Of a stretch of DNA of 64,000 nucleotides, positions 21,361 to 33,670 are shown piece by piece (the first letter of the stretch is position 1; every line of letters starts with the position of its first letter). Below the pieces are notes generated by a model, which was not told the origin of the DNA, did no database searches, and saw only the letters and a list, made by a program, of their open reading frames with translations. Both the position numbers and the translations under genes were made by a program. The stretch spans positions 888,889 to 952,888 of the forward strand of contig CAJNDS010000447.1 in NCBI GenBank assembly GCA_905221605.1. The letters are read 5' to 3'. This DNA is from Symbiodinium natans. Its lineage: Eukaryota; Sar; Dinophyceae; Suessiales; Symbiodiniaceae.

Positions 21361-22668
21361 CTAAGGGCTCGGAAGCGGCTCCAGCTCAATGGGCAAGCCG
21401 TCCGGGTCTGAGAGAACCCTCCCGGAGTCTTCAAGCCTGCCCCGAAACAAAGAGCGTGCGGCGAAAATCGTGGGGGCGACAGCTTCGCGCCCGCCCCGCC
21501 CCGTTCCCACCTCCCTGCACGTGCCTGCGCAAATGCTCGGGGGGCAGCCGGATCACGATGCCAGCCAGCCCCTGAATGCGGCGAAAGCAGGGTGGATCCA
21601 CAGTGGAATACAGTGGATCGGGTTGCCTCGCCTCACCCCCTTTCAACCCTTCCAATGCTGCGATCTCGTGCGCCTCTTCGTCTTTGGCAGGTAGGCGCAA
21701 GGTGCCCGGCACGGAGTCCCACCTGAAAAGGAGAGTCGTGGGATAAAATGGTGGGTTCCCACAAGCTTTGCTGCTTTGCTTTGCTCTGCCTGTGCTGTAA
21801 CTCAAGAGTCGTGTAGTCGCGCTGCCACAGCCACTCTCGATTCTCCACCGCCTCAGCTGCGGACAACCGAAGCCAACAACAGAGGCGGCCAACAGTATCC
21901 AAAAGTGCTTCGGTCAGAAGCCTCCAGATCGTCTTTGGGAGGGGTGTCCTCGGTGAACGCGAGGAAGTAAAGCCTGGGCTGAAATCATAGTTGGGGTGCG
22001 GCGTTGAGTGGTGCTCAATGTGATGGTTTCTGCATTCTCATGGGCTCGCCGGCCCATAGGAGAACTTTGCCTTGCAGGCAAGGAGCGTAAAGCCATATGG
22101 GGCCACTTCCTGCACTGAGCTGCACAACAGTTCACTGAAATGCACACACTGAAAACTTCCATGGAATGGGGGGTGCGGGGTCCAAGCCTGCACCGACAGC
22201 AGCTTCATTCCCAAGACCCTGGAGACAGGGAGAAGGGACGGGAGAGGACAGAGGACGGGACGTGGGAAAGTGAGAGCGAGGGCAGGGGATGTGCGTCTGG
22301 CCTCTGGTAGAATTCCAGGCTGCGCTTTGGATCGGTAATGCGCGTTGTGATCTGCCCAATGACCTCAACAGAACTCATAGAACTCGAACCCAATCCCTTT
22401 CATCATCAGGTGCATAACCGCTGAAGCTATCCCAGGCCCTGTTCGCCCCTCCGGGGAAGGGACAAAGTCCTGAGCGATGGTCGAACCTTTGTTTGCGACC
22501 TTGGCGACGGTGCGTATCTGTGGGAAGCCAAGATTTAACAAGCTGCTTCAGGCGAGGAGCCGGGCGCGCCAGCCGCTGCGCCCTCTCTGCGGCATTGGAC
22601 TCAAACGTCGTTTGCAGCAGCTCGATGCAAAAGCCGGCGGGATCTAGCAGTGTCTCAGAATGACTCAT
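21361..22668 (-). CDS. VOC-superfamily (glyoxalase I-like) gene, several exons
   Basis: Four minus-strand pieces look like parts of a two-domain vicinal-oxygen-chelate protein. (1) LLDPAGFCIELLQTTFESN at about 22,650-22,590 is the last strand of a first VOC domain, with the metal-ligand Glu in IELLQ. (2) VIGQITTRITDPKRSLEFYQ at about 22,370-22,310 is the first strand and helix of a second domain. (3) GLAGIVIRLPPEHLRRHV at about 21,575-21,515 fits the central strand of that domain. (4) RVLSDPDGLPIELEPLPSP at 21,420-21,364 is its last strand with the second metal Glu, followed by a TAG stop at 21,361. Exon borders were not resolved. The set resembles the duplicated-domain lactoylglutathione lyases that detoxify methylglycoxal-type 2-oxoaldehydes, but substrate cannot be told from this. 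The first domain's beginning should lie above 22,670 and was not found. Confidence 0.55.
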
Positions 22669-25600
22669 GTCTCTCGGCCTCTTATGCCCTCACCACCGTT
22701 CACCGCCTGCCAGGTGCGTGAGAAAGCCGATGTCCCGAAACTGGCTTCCAGGGCGCGCGCCCAGGCGTGCCTGGGTTGCGAAGGGCGCCACAAGAAAGAA
22801 GCGAGATCAGGTCAACGGGGAGCCGCACAAAGGGCTATAAGAAATCATGCCCAGTGCCACTATGCTGCTGCCGCAGCCTGCACGTCATCGACCGCCAGAC
22901 CTATCTTCCAGTAGAGGTCACTTTTGTCGTGGGAGTACGCGACCTGCACACGGGAAATTCACGTTCGAGCTGTGACTTTAACGCGAGGCCTCGGCCACCA
23001 TGGGCCCTCATGGGCCCTCATGGGCCTTCACCTGCTCGTCCGCCAGCAGGCGCAGGGCGCAGCTGGCCGGCTTCCCTGGCACACAGAGCTCGCGCAGCTC
23101 GCCTGTGTCAGTGCTGATCATGCCCAGGCTGGTCCTGCACATTTCTCACTTTCCGTCTGTAAGCTGTTGCAAGCGTGAACCTCGAAAGCAGGGAACATGC
23201 CCGAAGCACAACAATGAGCGTGGATAAGTCCTCAAATGCCCTCCCCGAAGCCCTCAAGAGGTCCGGTAGAAGTCCCAGGTGTTCTGCAGCCGCGCCGGGG
23301 AGACGCGCAGGACGCAGGCAGCCAACATAGTGGCCCCCTTCAGGGTTGAAAAATGAGGCAGGGTCCTCACGGGGTCTGAACAACGGGTCCAGCGTTTCAA
23401 TTTCATAGGGTTTTTGGGTAGGCGATGCAATGAAAGCCACCATGGACTTAAGCATATACAGCCTAACCCCAGACTGCCCAAAAGGACCCGAGTCCGAAAA
23501 TCCCAGAAACCCCCTAAGCCTCTCCTCAAACTCCAAAGTCGTCTAAACTCGTAAACGCCCCATGCGGACGTCAAAGCCCCACAAGCTCGCTAGCGAAGCC
23601 TCGAGATTCTCGCAGGGGCGGCCGGCAGGTGCCACGCACTGTAAGGCTACTTGGAGTTCAATGTTTCGGGCTTAGGGGTGTTGTTCTTTTTTTGGCCTTG
23701 GACTGGATCGTGGTTTCGGAGGAACCTACTGGGGAATACTGGGGAATCATGCGCGTGCTGAAGGTCACCCTGTCCCTGAGCTTGAAGGGCAGCAGAGCAC
23801 TAGTCGACTTCGAAGCGCCCCAATGCTAAGCTCAACTTCCCTCGGCTGCGACCGCACAACGTCCCACGTCACACAGTACTCACACCATCGCCCTCTTCTT
23901 TTGAAAGCTTCTTCCGCTGCCGGAAGTTCCTAGGCACCGCCTTTGCCGCCCTTCAAGGCTTCCTCGGGTGTGAGGAGGTTCAGCACCTGTTCGAAGTTAG
24001 GCTCGTAACATGGGAGAGGGGCGACCCAAAAAAAAAACAAAACAAAAAAAAAGAAAAAGTGGCCCGACGGAGCTGGGGGTGGCACGTCACCACGGGAGAG
24101 GTGGTCCTTGGCCCCATGAGCCCAGAGTCTTCAACACTTTGCCACGCAGAATTGCAGATTCTCTCAAGGCATCTCTTGCGCATCACTTGGCTCTTGGGTC
24201 CTGGTTGACGTGCGCGCGGTAGGTGTTGGTCTCTGGATTCAAGGATGCCTGGTGCTTTGGATTTGCCATGACTAAACCCTTTTGGAGTGGGATCTCTCAC
24301 GAGCAGTTCCTACGAAGCACACTTTTTGGACATACAAGGCGGTTTGAGCTCAAGGCCTACGAAAACAAAGACATTAAAAGAAAGCTCCCTATTTTAGGGG
24401 TAGCGGAGTATGAACACTATACAAAGGACGAGAAAGTATGGAGGTGTGACCTTGGTGCGACTACGGGCTACATAGACAGGGTATGTTTCACAACCCTAAA
24501 CCCTGTATGCCGAAGAGCGCTGAGGGTTGCTTGGCATTTGGGTTCCATGGCGCACCTGAACGATCTCGTATCGGATCATGTCAGTACCCGACTTCAGATC
24601 GTTGACCTCAAGACACACCGCAGCAATGCTCAGAACCACAAGCCATACACACACAGTCTCGCTGAGCAAAGGCCCCTCGCTGCCCGACTCACTACGACTC
24701 ACCTAGCCCTGAGATCCCTGCCAGGTCTGCCTCGGACATCGAGGCCGCGTGCTTCCGAAGCGTGCGGGCCGTTTCGGCCCTGAGCCATTACTCCACTACT
24801 CGTGCAGTACTCGTGCAGCTGGGCACATGATGGCAGATGTTCAGGCAAGAAGCCACGGGCAAAGTTCCAAGCGAGTCTTGACTCTGACATCTCTGACATC
24901 CTGCGCTTGCCACTTGCCAGCCTGGCCTCAACTGGCGTTGTGCTGAGAAGTCGTTTGCAAAGGTCGTCTGTACCGCACGGCAAAAGTCCCGGTACCTGCA
25001 CCGTGGATCGCTATGTGGCACACAACACCACGCTTTGCAAAACAAGGCTCCATGTGAATACAGCAAGCGCGCACGCTGCGGCCACACGCAGTGATCTGAC
25101 CGCCATCTTCGGAACAGGCCGGTGTAATTGTCACAGTATCTAATCTTACTGGGAAGTTGTGTTGCATGCAAGAGAATGTGATCTAGTTGGACGATCATGA
25201 TGAGACTGGACATGTGGTGGCAAAGAAAACAACAGGCCGCGTGTCTGCAAGAGCACGGGGGGTTCTGTCGATGTTCACACTGAATCGATACATCGGCTCA
25301 AGCCCGATGAACGGCTGCAGGACATGATTGGGCCCAAGCTGAACGGACAAAGCCTTGGACCTTTGCAGTATCAAAATTACAAGAAACAGTGGAGATGCCG
25401 GGAGTCGAAGGGAGACCAAGGGAGGCGAGGAGCACAGCAACCCGGCAAAGCCACCCACATGAAGGGAGACAAAGGCAGACAAAGGGAGACAAAGGGAGAC
25501 AAAGGGCGACACAGGGAGACAAGGAGCCCAGGAACCCGGCAACAGTCCTCAGAATGTCGGCAATCCTTAAATGAAAACCCAATTAGAACCCCAACAATAG

Positions 25601-27600
25601 ACTGTTTGGGGAATAAAGTCCGAATCACATGTCTTTCATAATCAAAACTTCAGTCAAGCAATGCTACCAACACGCAACCGGCTACCTTGGACCGTGTGAC
25701 AAGAAGGGACGGGTTCACCACTGCGCAGGTCACTGACAAAGCCTCTCGCAGAAGACCTGGGAGAAAAACTGCTCCAAGCGAGGCTGGCCCGAGCCCCGAG
25801 CTTGGAGTGGAACGGAGTGGAACCGGTACGGAACAAGAACCAAGTTTGCGCCACAAGTGCCTCGTCTAAACAAACCAACAGCTCACGCCCTCTCGACACT
25901 TGCTGCATGACTCTCAGTCGGACTCAACACCGCCCGAGCTGAAAACATGTAGAGATGTTTTTTCCTCACTCCCCCGGCCCAAGTCGAGCCAATGCTACTG
26001 TCATCTCCCATCGGGACCTTGACAGATCTGTGCCAAACCTCCGAGATTCGGCAAGCCACAATGAGCCAAGAGTGCAAACGTTGCTTCTCCTTCTTCGTGT
26101 GGCCAAAGCTCCCGCGCATGACAACGGGGCCAAGCAGCCTGACCACCACGAAGGAGCGATGATGTCTAAGAGCCACGGGAGATGGTCACGCCCCGCCAAC
26201 CCTTGTCACGCCTCCTTGGTTTGCATCACAGGCTGCTAGGCACTGCCAGGCATTGGCCATTAGCCCTCAGCCACCAGAGCACCCGGAGAGTGTCGCGTGT
26301 CCATACGAAGCCTCCTGCGAGGTTCAAGAGATTGCCTTTGCGCACATATCGCGCGGGGAGTACCCCTTGTACTATCTGTCAAGGGCACGCCGCATCGCGA
26401 CGACACGTTTCGAAGGCCTATACCTCCAGAAAATGAGGAAGAGTGTGCACTGGTGTGAGGCTTGGACATGGGAGCGGGGTTAGCCCTTGTTGCAAAGCGT
26501 TCAGTGGAAGATCCGGAGTTTGGAAAGGCTTTGTGAACCTGCGCGATCTTTCAAGGGGTGTTACTGCGCAGGCAGCTTTCTGAGCATGTTTTGGAAAAGT
26601 CGTAGGTGCCAAATGTGCATTGTACAAGATGGCTACTACTACAACTACAAGGACACTACTCCTGCTTGCTGCTACGACAAATTATCATGACTCTCTTACC
26701 CAAGATTGACCGCAGGGCTCTTCATCTTCGGGGCAGTGAGCGCGCCGAGGCAACAGCGAGGCGCCTCCGAACGAGCCGGTGCTGGCGCACGGCGCACAGG
26801 CGTGTGGAACATCGGTCGTCGGGTTAGGTAGTCACGTCCTCCAATGATTCGTGCTGGTGCGCTTGCTTTTGTGTTTCTTGCGTTTGGGGTGATGGGGGGT
26901 GGTGGGGGAGGGGGCAGATGATGACTGTTGTGCAGGTGGTGTTGTATGCCCCTTCCGTAAACAAACAAGGTAAGACCTGCATAATATCGCGCGTGTCGCA
27001 TGGAACACCTCCCAAAACCCGACTTTGCCTCCGATCGTGAAGTGGCTGGACGTGTTGTCGTTTAACAGGAGTCTTTCAACAACGTGACACCTTTCAGGAT
27101 TCTAGGATTGATTATAGCCCTACAGGTTAGGGTGAGAAGGCAGAGGGGAACGCTTCGAGGCGGCATCTTTTTTTTGTGCAGAGCTTTGCTGGCGGCAGAC
27201 ACTTTTCGCAGGACGCTCACCTTCCCCTCTCTTGAGGTCTCAGAGGATCAGCTTGACACCTTTAGTGTCAACCGGACACTTCCACAAAGCCCGAGCCGAT
27301 CCTGTGGTGCTTTTGCCACATGGCTGAGCTCGGACAGAGAGGCCACTGCTATACAGACGGCCAACCTCAAACATTCGGTGGAGTGGCATTTTGCTGCCGC
27401 CTCTTCTTGCCAATCTCCTGAGCCAGACTACCCAAATCTTCGGACAAGCTACGAAGTCACTGTCAGAGGAGCTACCTCCAATCCTAGGTGATGTCCTTCA
27501 GGTCTTAAAGGGCCAGAAATCTCAGTACCCAAAAATGAATCCAAAAACCCTCCTCAAGAAACAAATCTGCACACACCATAAACGAAGCCACTGTGTAAAA
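22669..27600. other. About 5 kb without a confident gene
   Basis: Some minus-strand stretches look exon-like but unassigned: about 23,390-23,230 (EDPASFFNPEGGHYVG) and about 24,650-24,510 (LVVLSIAAVCLEVNDLKS, a possible membrane segment). 25,449-25,521 (+) is a short tandem array of GGGAGACAAA. About 22,200-22,285 is purine-rich. Some of this may be introns of the flanking minus-strand genes. Confidence 0.45.
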
Positions 27601-27617
27601 TGCATGTGCATCCCTGC

Positions 27618-29571
27618 CTGCAGCAGGCGAACCGTGGTTCTCAGCACCAAGCCTTTGCCAGGACATTCGCGGGCTCCCTCACCATTCACGGAGTTGAAGC
27701 CGACGTGCTTCTCCTGCGCTGGTCTTGAGAAGGGCTTTTCATAATCTCAACGTTCACCCGGACTGCTGAAATGGACTCGACAGCTGCCCTACATGCCTGC
27801 CCCCAAACCCCAGCGATTCCTTGAGGCCAGGCCGATTGTGGTTGAACTCAAAGGCGTCCTCGCCCCAGACGGTCGGGTCAATGTTGGCGTACACGAGGGG
27901 AATGGCCACATTGGTGCCTCAGCCGAGACAGAGAAAACCTCAACTTGGCAGAGCCCTTCAACCTCGTGCGTGTGTGTCGCGAATGTCTCTCAGGCAGGCA
28001 CCTTTCGGGAAGCTGTACGTCTTGCCGGCGATCTCGCAGGAGAAGGGCTCTTGGGCAATGTGATGGGAGACGGTCACCGGCGGGGAGAGCCGGGAGACCT
28101 CCAGGATGAAGCGGAGCACCTCGTCGTCATCCTCCAGGCTCAGGGAGTCCCAGATGGGCCGGGCGTCCACCTGCAGGTTCCCATGGAGCGCCCCCGAGGT
28201 GCAGAGCCAAAGCAGCATGCGGGAGCCCTGCACGCCGGCGATGCGGATGATCGCCGTCATCAGCAAGGCGAGCTCGCGAGAGGACATGCTGTTGTACTCC
28301 GGCTTCACCTCTCAACAACATCAACTGCACACGCCACCAACCAGTCACCAACTTGAAACCCAACTGAAACCCACACCGGAAGGATGCACCGTCTCCCTTG
28401 CCTCGAAGTTTGCGAAGGCCGCGGATTTCTCGTAGAGGTCAGCGACCGTCCCTATCGTGGCATGCTTATCCCAGATGGGCGTGCGGCCAAATGGTTCGAG
28501 GTAGTGCCTAGGGCGGCTCTTGGGCACCCAAATCGAAGAACGTGTACTTATGACGAACAAAGATGAACGCTAAGTTCACCCAAGACTCATCAAGGCAGAT
28601 GACCCTGTGTAAAGGGAGTCGAGCGTGGACAGCACCGCCTTGTCCTGAGCAGGGTCGAGATTTTCTGAAGCTCTCGGGCTCAAAAGCTTGGGGAAGGCAT
28701 CGGGGGAGATTGGAGATGTTTCGGATTGCAGCACTGTGCGTCAGGGCTTGTCTCAGCTTTCCTCGATGTCCAAGGCGAAGAGGACATGGTGCAAGTACTT
28801 CGTCCAAAACACTGTGTTGCCTCCGTCTGTTCCGTAGTAGAAGTCGTTGCTTCCCTGCTTCAGAAAATCCTCGGCAGTCTGGTGTATGAGCTGCTGTGAC
28901 ATCTCGTCCGTCTCCCGCACTCTGGCGGCATCAGTGAAGAGAGTGTCAATCATGCATTGGCGGAAGGCTTCGTGGTCGCCAGTACCCCCTGCAGCTTTGC
29001 CTGACAAGCTCAGCAGGAAGACGCAACGACCAGACTCCCCCTCCGGCAAGGAGCCCCGGTACAACGGGTGCTCGCCCAACCAATGGTTTCGGGCCTGTGG
29101 GTTTAACAAGGCCTTTGACACGTCAGCATGACTGCCCAGCCAAACCTGCCCAGAAGCGCAGAGGTTCTGGCCCCAGTTGCGGTAGGCGAACATGGTGTTG
29201 TCGGTGTTGCCGGCACCTATGCTGTCGATAATTTCCACTGGCGGTAACAAAAGCCGAACCAGGAAGTTCCAGGGTCGTTGGAGTGCCCAAAGCTGGAAGG
29301 AGTTCCTGAGTGAGAAAATGCGACTAGGACTACGTACGGCTATGTGATCTTGTTGACAAGGCTTACAAAAAAAGAGTTGTCTAGACGAAGCATTTAGGCT
29401 CTTGAAGCAGATGAGGATAATCACCTCTATGATGATGTAAAGAAGGACGAGGCCGACGATGATCGCCGATACATACCAAAGGCCGAAGATGCTGAGAAGA
29501 AACACAGTTGTGACGAAAAGCGGGACCACCCCCAGCCAAAACTGCTTCCAGGAGACCAGCGGACCTCGCAA
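27618..29571 (-). CDS. Cytochrome P450, multi-exon gene
   Basis: Exons on the minus strand, 5' to 3'. The frame below 29,571 has two predicted membrane segments (VVPLFVTTVFLLSIFGLWY and following) and reads on to WTKYLHHVLFALDIEE near 28,755; an intron with GT-AG-like ends is likely around 29,390-29,310. A possible exon lies at about 28,720-28,610. The exon ending at 28,402 has TVADLYEKSAAFANFE. The exon 28,302-28,002 carries the I-helix and the K-helix ExxR as EVSR in LRFILEVSRLSPPV. The exon 27,917-27,793 has NIDPTVW and FEFNHNRPGLKE. The exon 27,713-27,618 has GARECPGKGLVLRTT, whose Cys is the heme ligand. Introns 28,401-28,303 (GC-AG, 99 nt), 28,001-27,918 (GT-AG, 84 nt) and 27,792-27,714 (GT-AG, 79 nt) join the frames exactly. 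The loose heme loop and ExxR context recall CYP74-like hydroperoxide-metabolising enzymes, but this is only an impression. The first codon of the open frame at 29,571 is TTG preceded by a stop, so the true N-terminus lies in an upstream exon; the C-terminal exon was not found. Confidence 0.8.
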
Positions 29572-31165
29572 AATGATTCAGTAGTTTCAGCCTGGTCTCA
29601 CGACGCAAACAAGCAACAACACAAATCCGCAACACTTGAAGGTAGCTTGGCAGGGTAGGACCCCTTCACCTGGTAGCGTCTGGTCGTTGAGAGGAGGAAA
29701 TACCCGAGTTGAAACGCAACCCCTTCCGTTTGACCTGGCATCGCATCAATCACACGATGTAGGAAACAAAAATCGAAAACGTCAGCTTTAAACCATGTCC
29801 GTCCCACAGACACTCCTGAAATATGGCCCGCCCTTCCAAAAAGACTCCAAAGGATGCACAATACGTATTCAATTCGCTTCCAGGTACTATTCTGATTATA
29901 GTCTGTCGATATAGATTTGTTTCCGTCTTCGAAATACCAACGAAGGCCTCCCAGCACGGGAGCACTCTGGGAGCCCTCTGACATGAGCTTCTCACGGCAG
30001 TTTTCCAGCTCCGGTACCTGGGAGATTCTGGAGATTCGTTTGGAAGATCTCAATTTTCGGGCTTCAACAGACACGTTGGGGATGTTGAGCAGAGGGCTGT
30101 ACTTGTTATGTCTACCAGCTTACAATAGCAAGTTGAAAAAAATTCCTCACCGAAGGCAATGCAAAGATCTTCTCGAAGCACGGCGGGATGCTATGTCGCG
30201 ACGATGACCTCCAACATTGAGCTTCAATCAGCCCGGCGGGCCACAACGAAGCAATCGAGCCGCAACGTGCACACAGGCATCAAAAGCTTTTGTACAGACA
30301 CGTGCAATCACGGAAGAGGAAGTTGCAAGATCCCTTCGGCGAGGAAAATCAAAAGGGATGGAGCATCAACTTAGTTCCATGGTGTCCCTTCATGCTTCCT
30401 TCCTTTTCAACCATGTCTGGTTGGTTCCTCTCTCTTCGCAAACGTGACGTCACTGGAGATCATTGTTCAGCTACAGTGAGATGCTGGCAGACTTCGGACA
30501 CACCGCTGACGACTACGTCAACATCTTCATCGTCCATACCTAGCGCGTGAACAAGTATTCGAGGCTCACCAAAACAGTGCGAGCTCTACTTATCTCGACC
30601 TGATGGATGCACTTGCGTAGCATTTGTTCTTATCTTGCATGCAACTACATGTACATCGTATTTGCTTGCACCAGCACAACCCATCTTTGCAGCTATGTCA
30701 ACCCAAAAGCCCAGCCCCTTCGCACTATGGGATACAACGATGTGCTGGCAGCATGGTTGGCTTTGGCTCTATCGGAGCAAGACACCACCACTACCAAACC
30801 CAAACAAGGACCGCGCATGTGAACACATCACAGATGCAGTACTGCAACGAGACGTACTACGAGTATGAGCAGGTGGTCAGCCATCAGGGGTTCCAGAGCC
30901 CCAACATAATTCACTTGCAATGCCAAATCGAATGCTCCAAAAAGGGCGAGTGATCATGCAGAGCAGCTGCGCATCCTGCCCACGTGATCATGCAGAGCAA
31001 TGTTGCACTATGCGCTGAGTGACCTTACGGAGCAGGTGTCATCCTGTTGAGTGTTTCCAAGAGTCCATGTGCAACATGTCTGTTGCTGTCTCATATAAAT
31101 CTTCCTTCGTCCTCCACTACCTCTCCAGAAAGGTGCTCCACTTCTACCACTTAAGGTCTACTACA
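29572..31165. other. No confident gene; possible upstream P450 exon
   Basis: A minus-strand stretch at about 30,050-29,920 (ISRISQVPELENCREK ... GGLRWYFEDG) has exon-like composition and could precede the P450 membrane exon. The rest (30,200-31,165) shows nothing recognisable. Confidence 0.35.
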
Positions 31166-31179
31166 TCATTCCGCAAGCC

Positions 31180-31665
31180 AGTCCGTGTGTCCGTGTGTCC
31201 GTGTGTCCGCGTGTCCGCGTGTCCGCGTGTCCGCGTGTCCGCGTGTCCGCGTGTCCGCGTGTCCGCGTGTCCGCGTGTCCGCGTGTCCGCGTGTCGGTGT
31301 GTCGGTGTGTCCGTGTGTCCGTGTGTCCGTGTGTCCGTGTGTCCGTGTGTCCGTGTGTCCGTGTGTCCGTGTGTCCGTGTGTCCGTGTGTCCGTGTGTCC
31401 GTGTGTCCGTGTGTCCGTGTGTCCGTGTGTCCGTGTGTCCGTGTGTCCGTGTGTCCGTGTGTCCGTGTGTCCGTGTGTACGTGTGTCCGTGTGTCCGTGT
31501 GTCCGTGTGTCCGTGTGTCCGTGTGTCCGTGTGTCCGTGTGTCCGTGTGTCTGTGTGTCTGTGTGTCTGTGTGTCTGCGTGTCTGCGTGTCTGCGTGTCT
31601 GCGTGTCTGCGTGTCTGCGTGTCTGTGTCTCTGTGTGTCTGTGTGTCTGTGTGTCTGTGCGCGTG
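31180..31665 (+). repeat. 8-bp tandem repeat GTGTCCGC / GTGTCCGT / GTGTCTGT
   Basis: About 60 octamers. The variants are grouped: GTGTCCGC first (to about 31,290), then GTGTCCGT (to about 31,545), then GTGTCTGT and GTGTCTGC. All three forward frames are open and give Cys/Val/Arg/Ser repeat peptides, which are artefacts. Confidence 0.95.
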
Positions 31666-32162
31666 TGCGCGTGCGTGGGTGTGGATGTGGTTATGGGTAT
31701 GGGCGTGGGGGTGGGGTGGCTGTGGGTGTGGGCGTGGGCGTGGGCATCGGCGTGGGTGTGGGCGGCGCGGGCGCGGGGGCGCAGACGCGGGCAGGGGCGT
31801 GGGCGCGTGGGGCCGTGGGCGTGGGGCGTGTGGTGGGTATGGGTGTGGGTATGGGAGGGTGTGGGTGTGGTGTGGGTGTGGGTGTGGGTGTGGTGTGGGT
31901 GTGGGTGTGGGTGTGGGTGTGGGGGTGTGGGTGTGGGTGTGGGTGTGGGTGTGGGTGTGGGTGTGGTGTGGGTGGGTGTGGGTGTGGGCGTTGTGGGCGT
32001 GGGCGTGGGCGTGGGCGTGGGCGTGGGCGTGGGCGTGGGCGTGGGCGTGGGCGTGGGCGTGGGCGTGGGCGTGGGCGTGGGCGTGGGCGTGGGCGTGGGC
32101 GTGGGCGTGGGCGTGGGCGTGGGCGTGGGCGTGGGTGTGGGTGTGGGTGTGGGTGTGGGTGT
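31666..32162 (+). repeat. G-rich hexamer array GTGGGT / GTGGGC
   Basis: About 500 bases of GTGGG-based hexamers, most regular as GTGGGC from about 31,985 to 32,130. All the G runs are on the + strand. Confidence 0.95.
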
Positions 32163-32425
32163 GTGAGTGAGTGAGTGAGTGAGTGACTGAGTGAGTGACT
32201 GAGTGAGTGAGTGAGTGAGAGTGTGTGTGTGTGTGTGTGTGTGAATGTGTGTGAATGTGTGTGAATGTGTGTGAATGTGTGTGAATGTGTGTGAATGGTG
32301 TGTGTGTGAATGTGTGTGAATTTGTGTGAATATGTGTGTGTGTGTGTTTCTTTTATTCTTCTTCTTCTTCTTCTGCTTCTTCTTCTTCTTATTCTTTTCT
32401 TCTTCTTCTTCTTCTTCTTCTTCTT

Positions 32426-32456
<31 letters not shown>

Positions 32457-32525
32457 TTCTTCTTCTTCTTATTCTTCCTCTTATTCTTCTTCTTCTTCTT
32501 ATTCTTCTTCTTTTTCTTCTTCTAC
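32163..32525 (+). repeat. GAGT, TGTGTGAA and (TTC)n microsatellites in series
   Basis: 32,163-32,220 is (GAGT)n, 32,221-32,345 is TG-rich with TGTGTGAA units, and 32,355-32,520 is TTC-rich. Each array begins where the previous one ends. Confidence 0.95.
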
Positions 32526-32967
32526 GGGGCTGGGCACGCCCAGGTCCACAAGTCGTCGTTGTGAAACGAAAACAGGGAAGACGGCGAGACTGCTCTGAGT
32601 GTGCATTGTTCCCCACCCTCCCCCTCCATTATCGCCTGAACCACCCGCGTTATGCACTTTCACTGCATTGTTCTCACCTGCTTTGTTTTCCCTGCGTGAG
32701 ACTGCCGACATCATGTTAAACAGAACCCGAAACTCTTAACGACATAAACCCCTTATATCATCATCTCCCTCATCGGCTTCTGCTGAGTGTGCCTTAACTC
32801 GTGCTCAACGCTGTCCCGGCTGCTCGGCAAAAGCAACAAACATGAGCGACAAACCCTCCACGGGATGTGTTGAGCTGGGTTTCCTCCTATGTTTCTCCGG
32901 TCTATTGGGCCTTTCTACATGTTCCACACTCCCCGAAAACCCCTCCCCTCCCGCTGCGAACCTTTGA

Positions 32968-33075
32968 CATTTCTCTCTCTCTCTCTCTCTATCTCTCTCT
33001 TTCTTTCTCTCTCTCTTTCTCTCTTTTCTTTCTCTCTTTCTTTCTCTCTTTCTTTTCTCTCTTTCGCTCTTTCTT
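32968..33075 (+). repeat. Pyrimidine tract, (CT)n and CTTT
   Basis: TCTCTCTC followed by TTTC/TCTC mixtures. A second, shorter (CT)n tract is at 33,243-33,312. The 32,530-32,967 and 33,313-33,670 stretches have no recognisable gene. Confidence 0.9.
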
Positions 33076-33670
33076 TGTTTCCTTCGTGTTCCTTCTTTCG
33101 TTCGTTCTTTTGTGCATGGGTGTCCAGGCCCCCGCCACCAAGCAGTTCTGGGCTGCCAAGAGAGCTCAAGGGGAAGGGGGGAAAGCCGAGTTGCCACCCT
33201 GATATCTACACCCTCCTCCCTCGAGCCCTAAACACGGTGAAGTCTGTCTGCCTCTCTCTCTCGCTCTATCTCTCTCTCGCTCTACCTCTCTCTCGCTCTC
33301 TCGCTCTCTCTTCCCTGCGTTTTCGTCCAGACGCAAACTGATGGCACCAGTTGGTCTGCCCATGTCTTCGCATGGCACACATCAAATGGGGTGCTTCAGT
33401 ACCTCTTTCTCGACTCGGCGTTTCGCCGCGTCCTGTTAAACAAGTTCTGCTTTGCAAAGGCAAGGGCACGCCCACACGCACTAAAACACTTTGCACCAGC
33501 GGCAGCGAGACCTGCAGACATCCCAAGGCATGAAGCAATTACCAAACACATCAATCTGATAGAAAGTATCCCTGATGACATGGTTCCGTTCATCCTCGCG
33601 GGGGTCCATAAAAGCAATGCTATTCCAGTAAAGAATCATGGTGAGAATATGACACGAAGACCGCACAATG

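Noticed and set aside
25195-25641. Leu/Ser-rich and Lys/Gly/Asp-rich frames near 25.4 kb
   Set aside because: Generated by the GGGAGACAAA short tandem repeat on either strand.
31019-32174. Long plus-strand frames (up to 383 residues) of Cys/Val/Arg/Trp/Gly repeats
   Set aside because: They are translations of 8-bp and 6-bp tandem repeats; all three frames are open at once.
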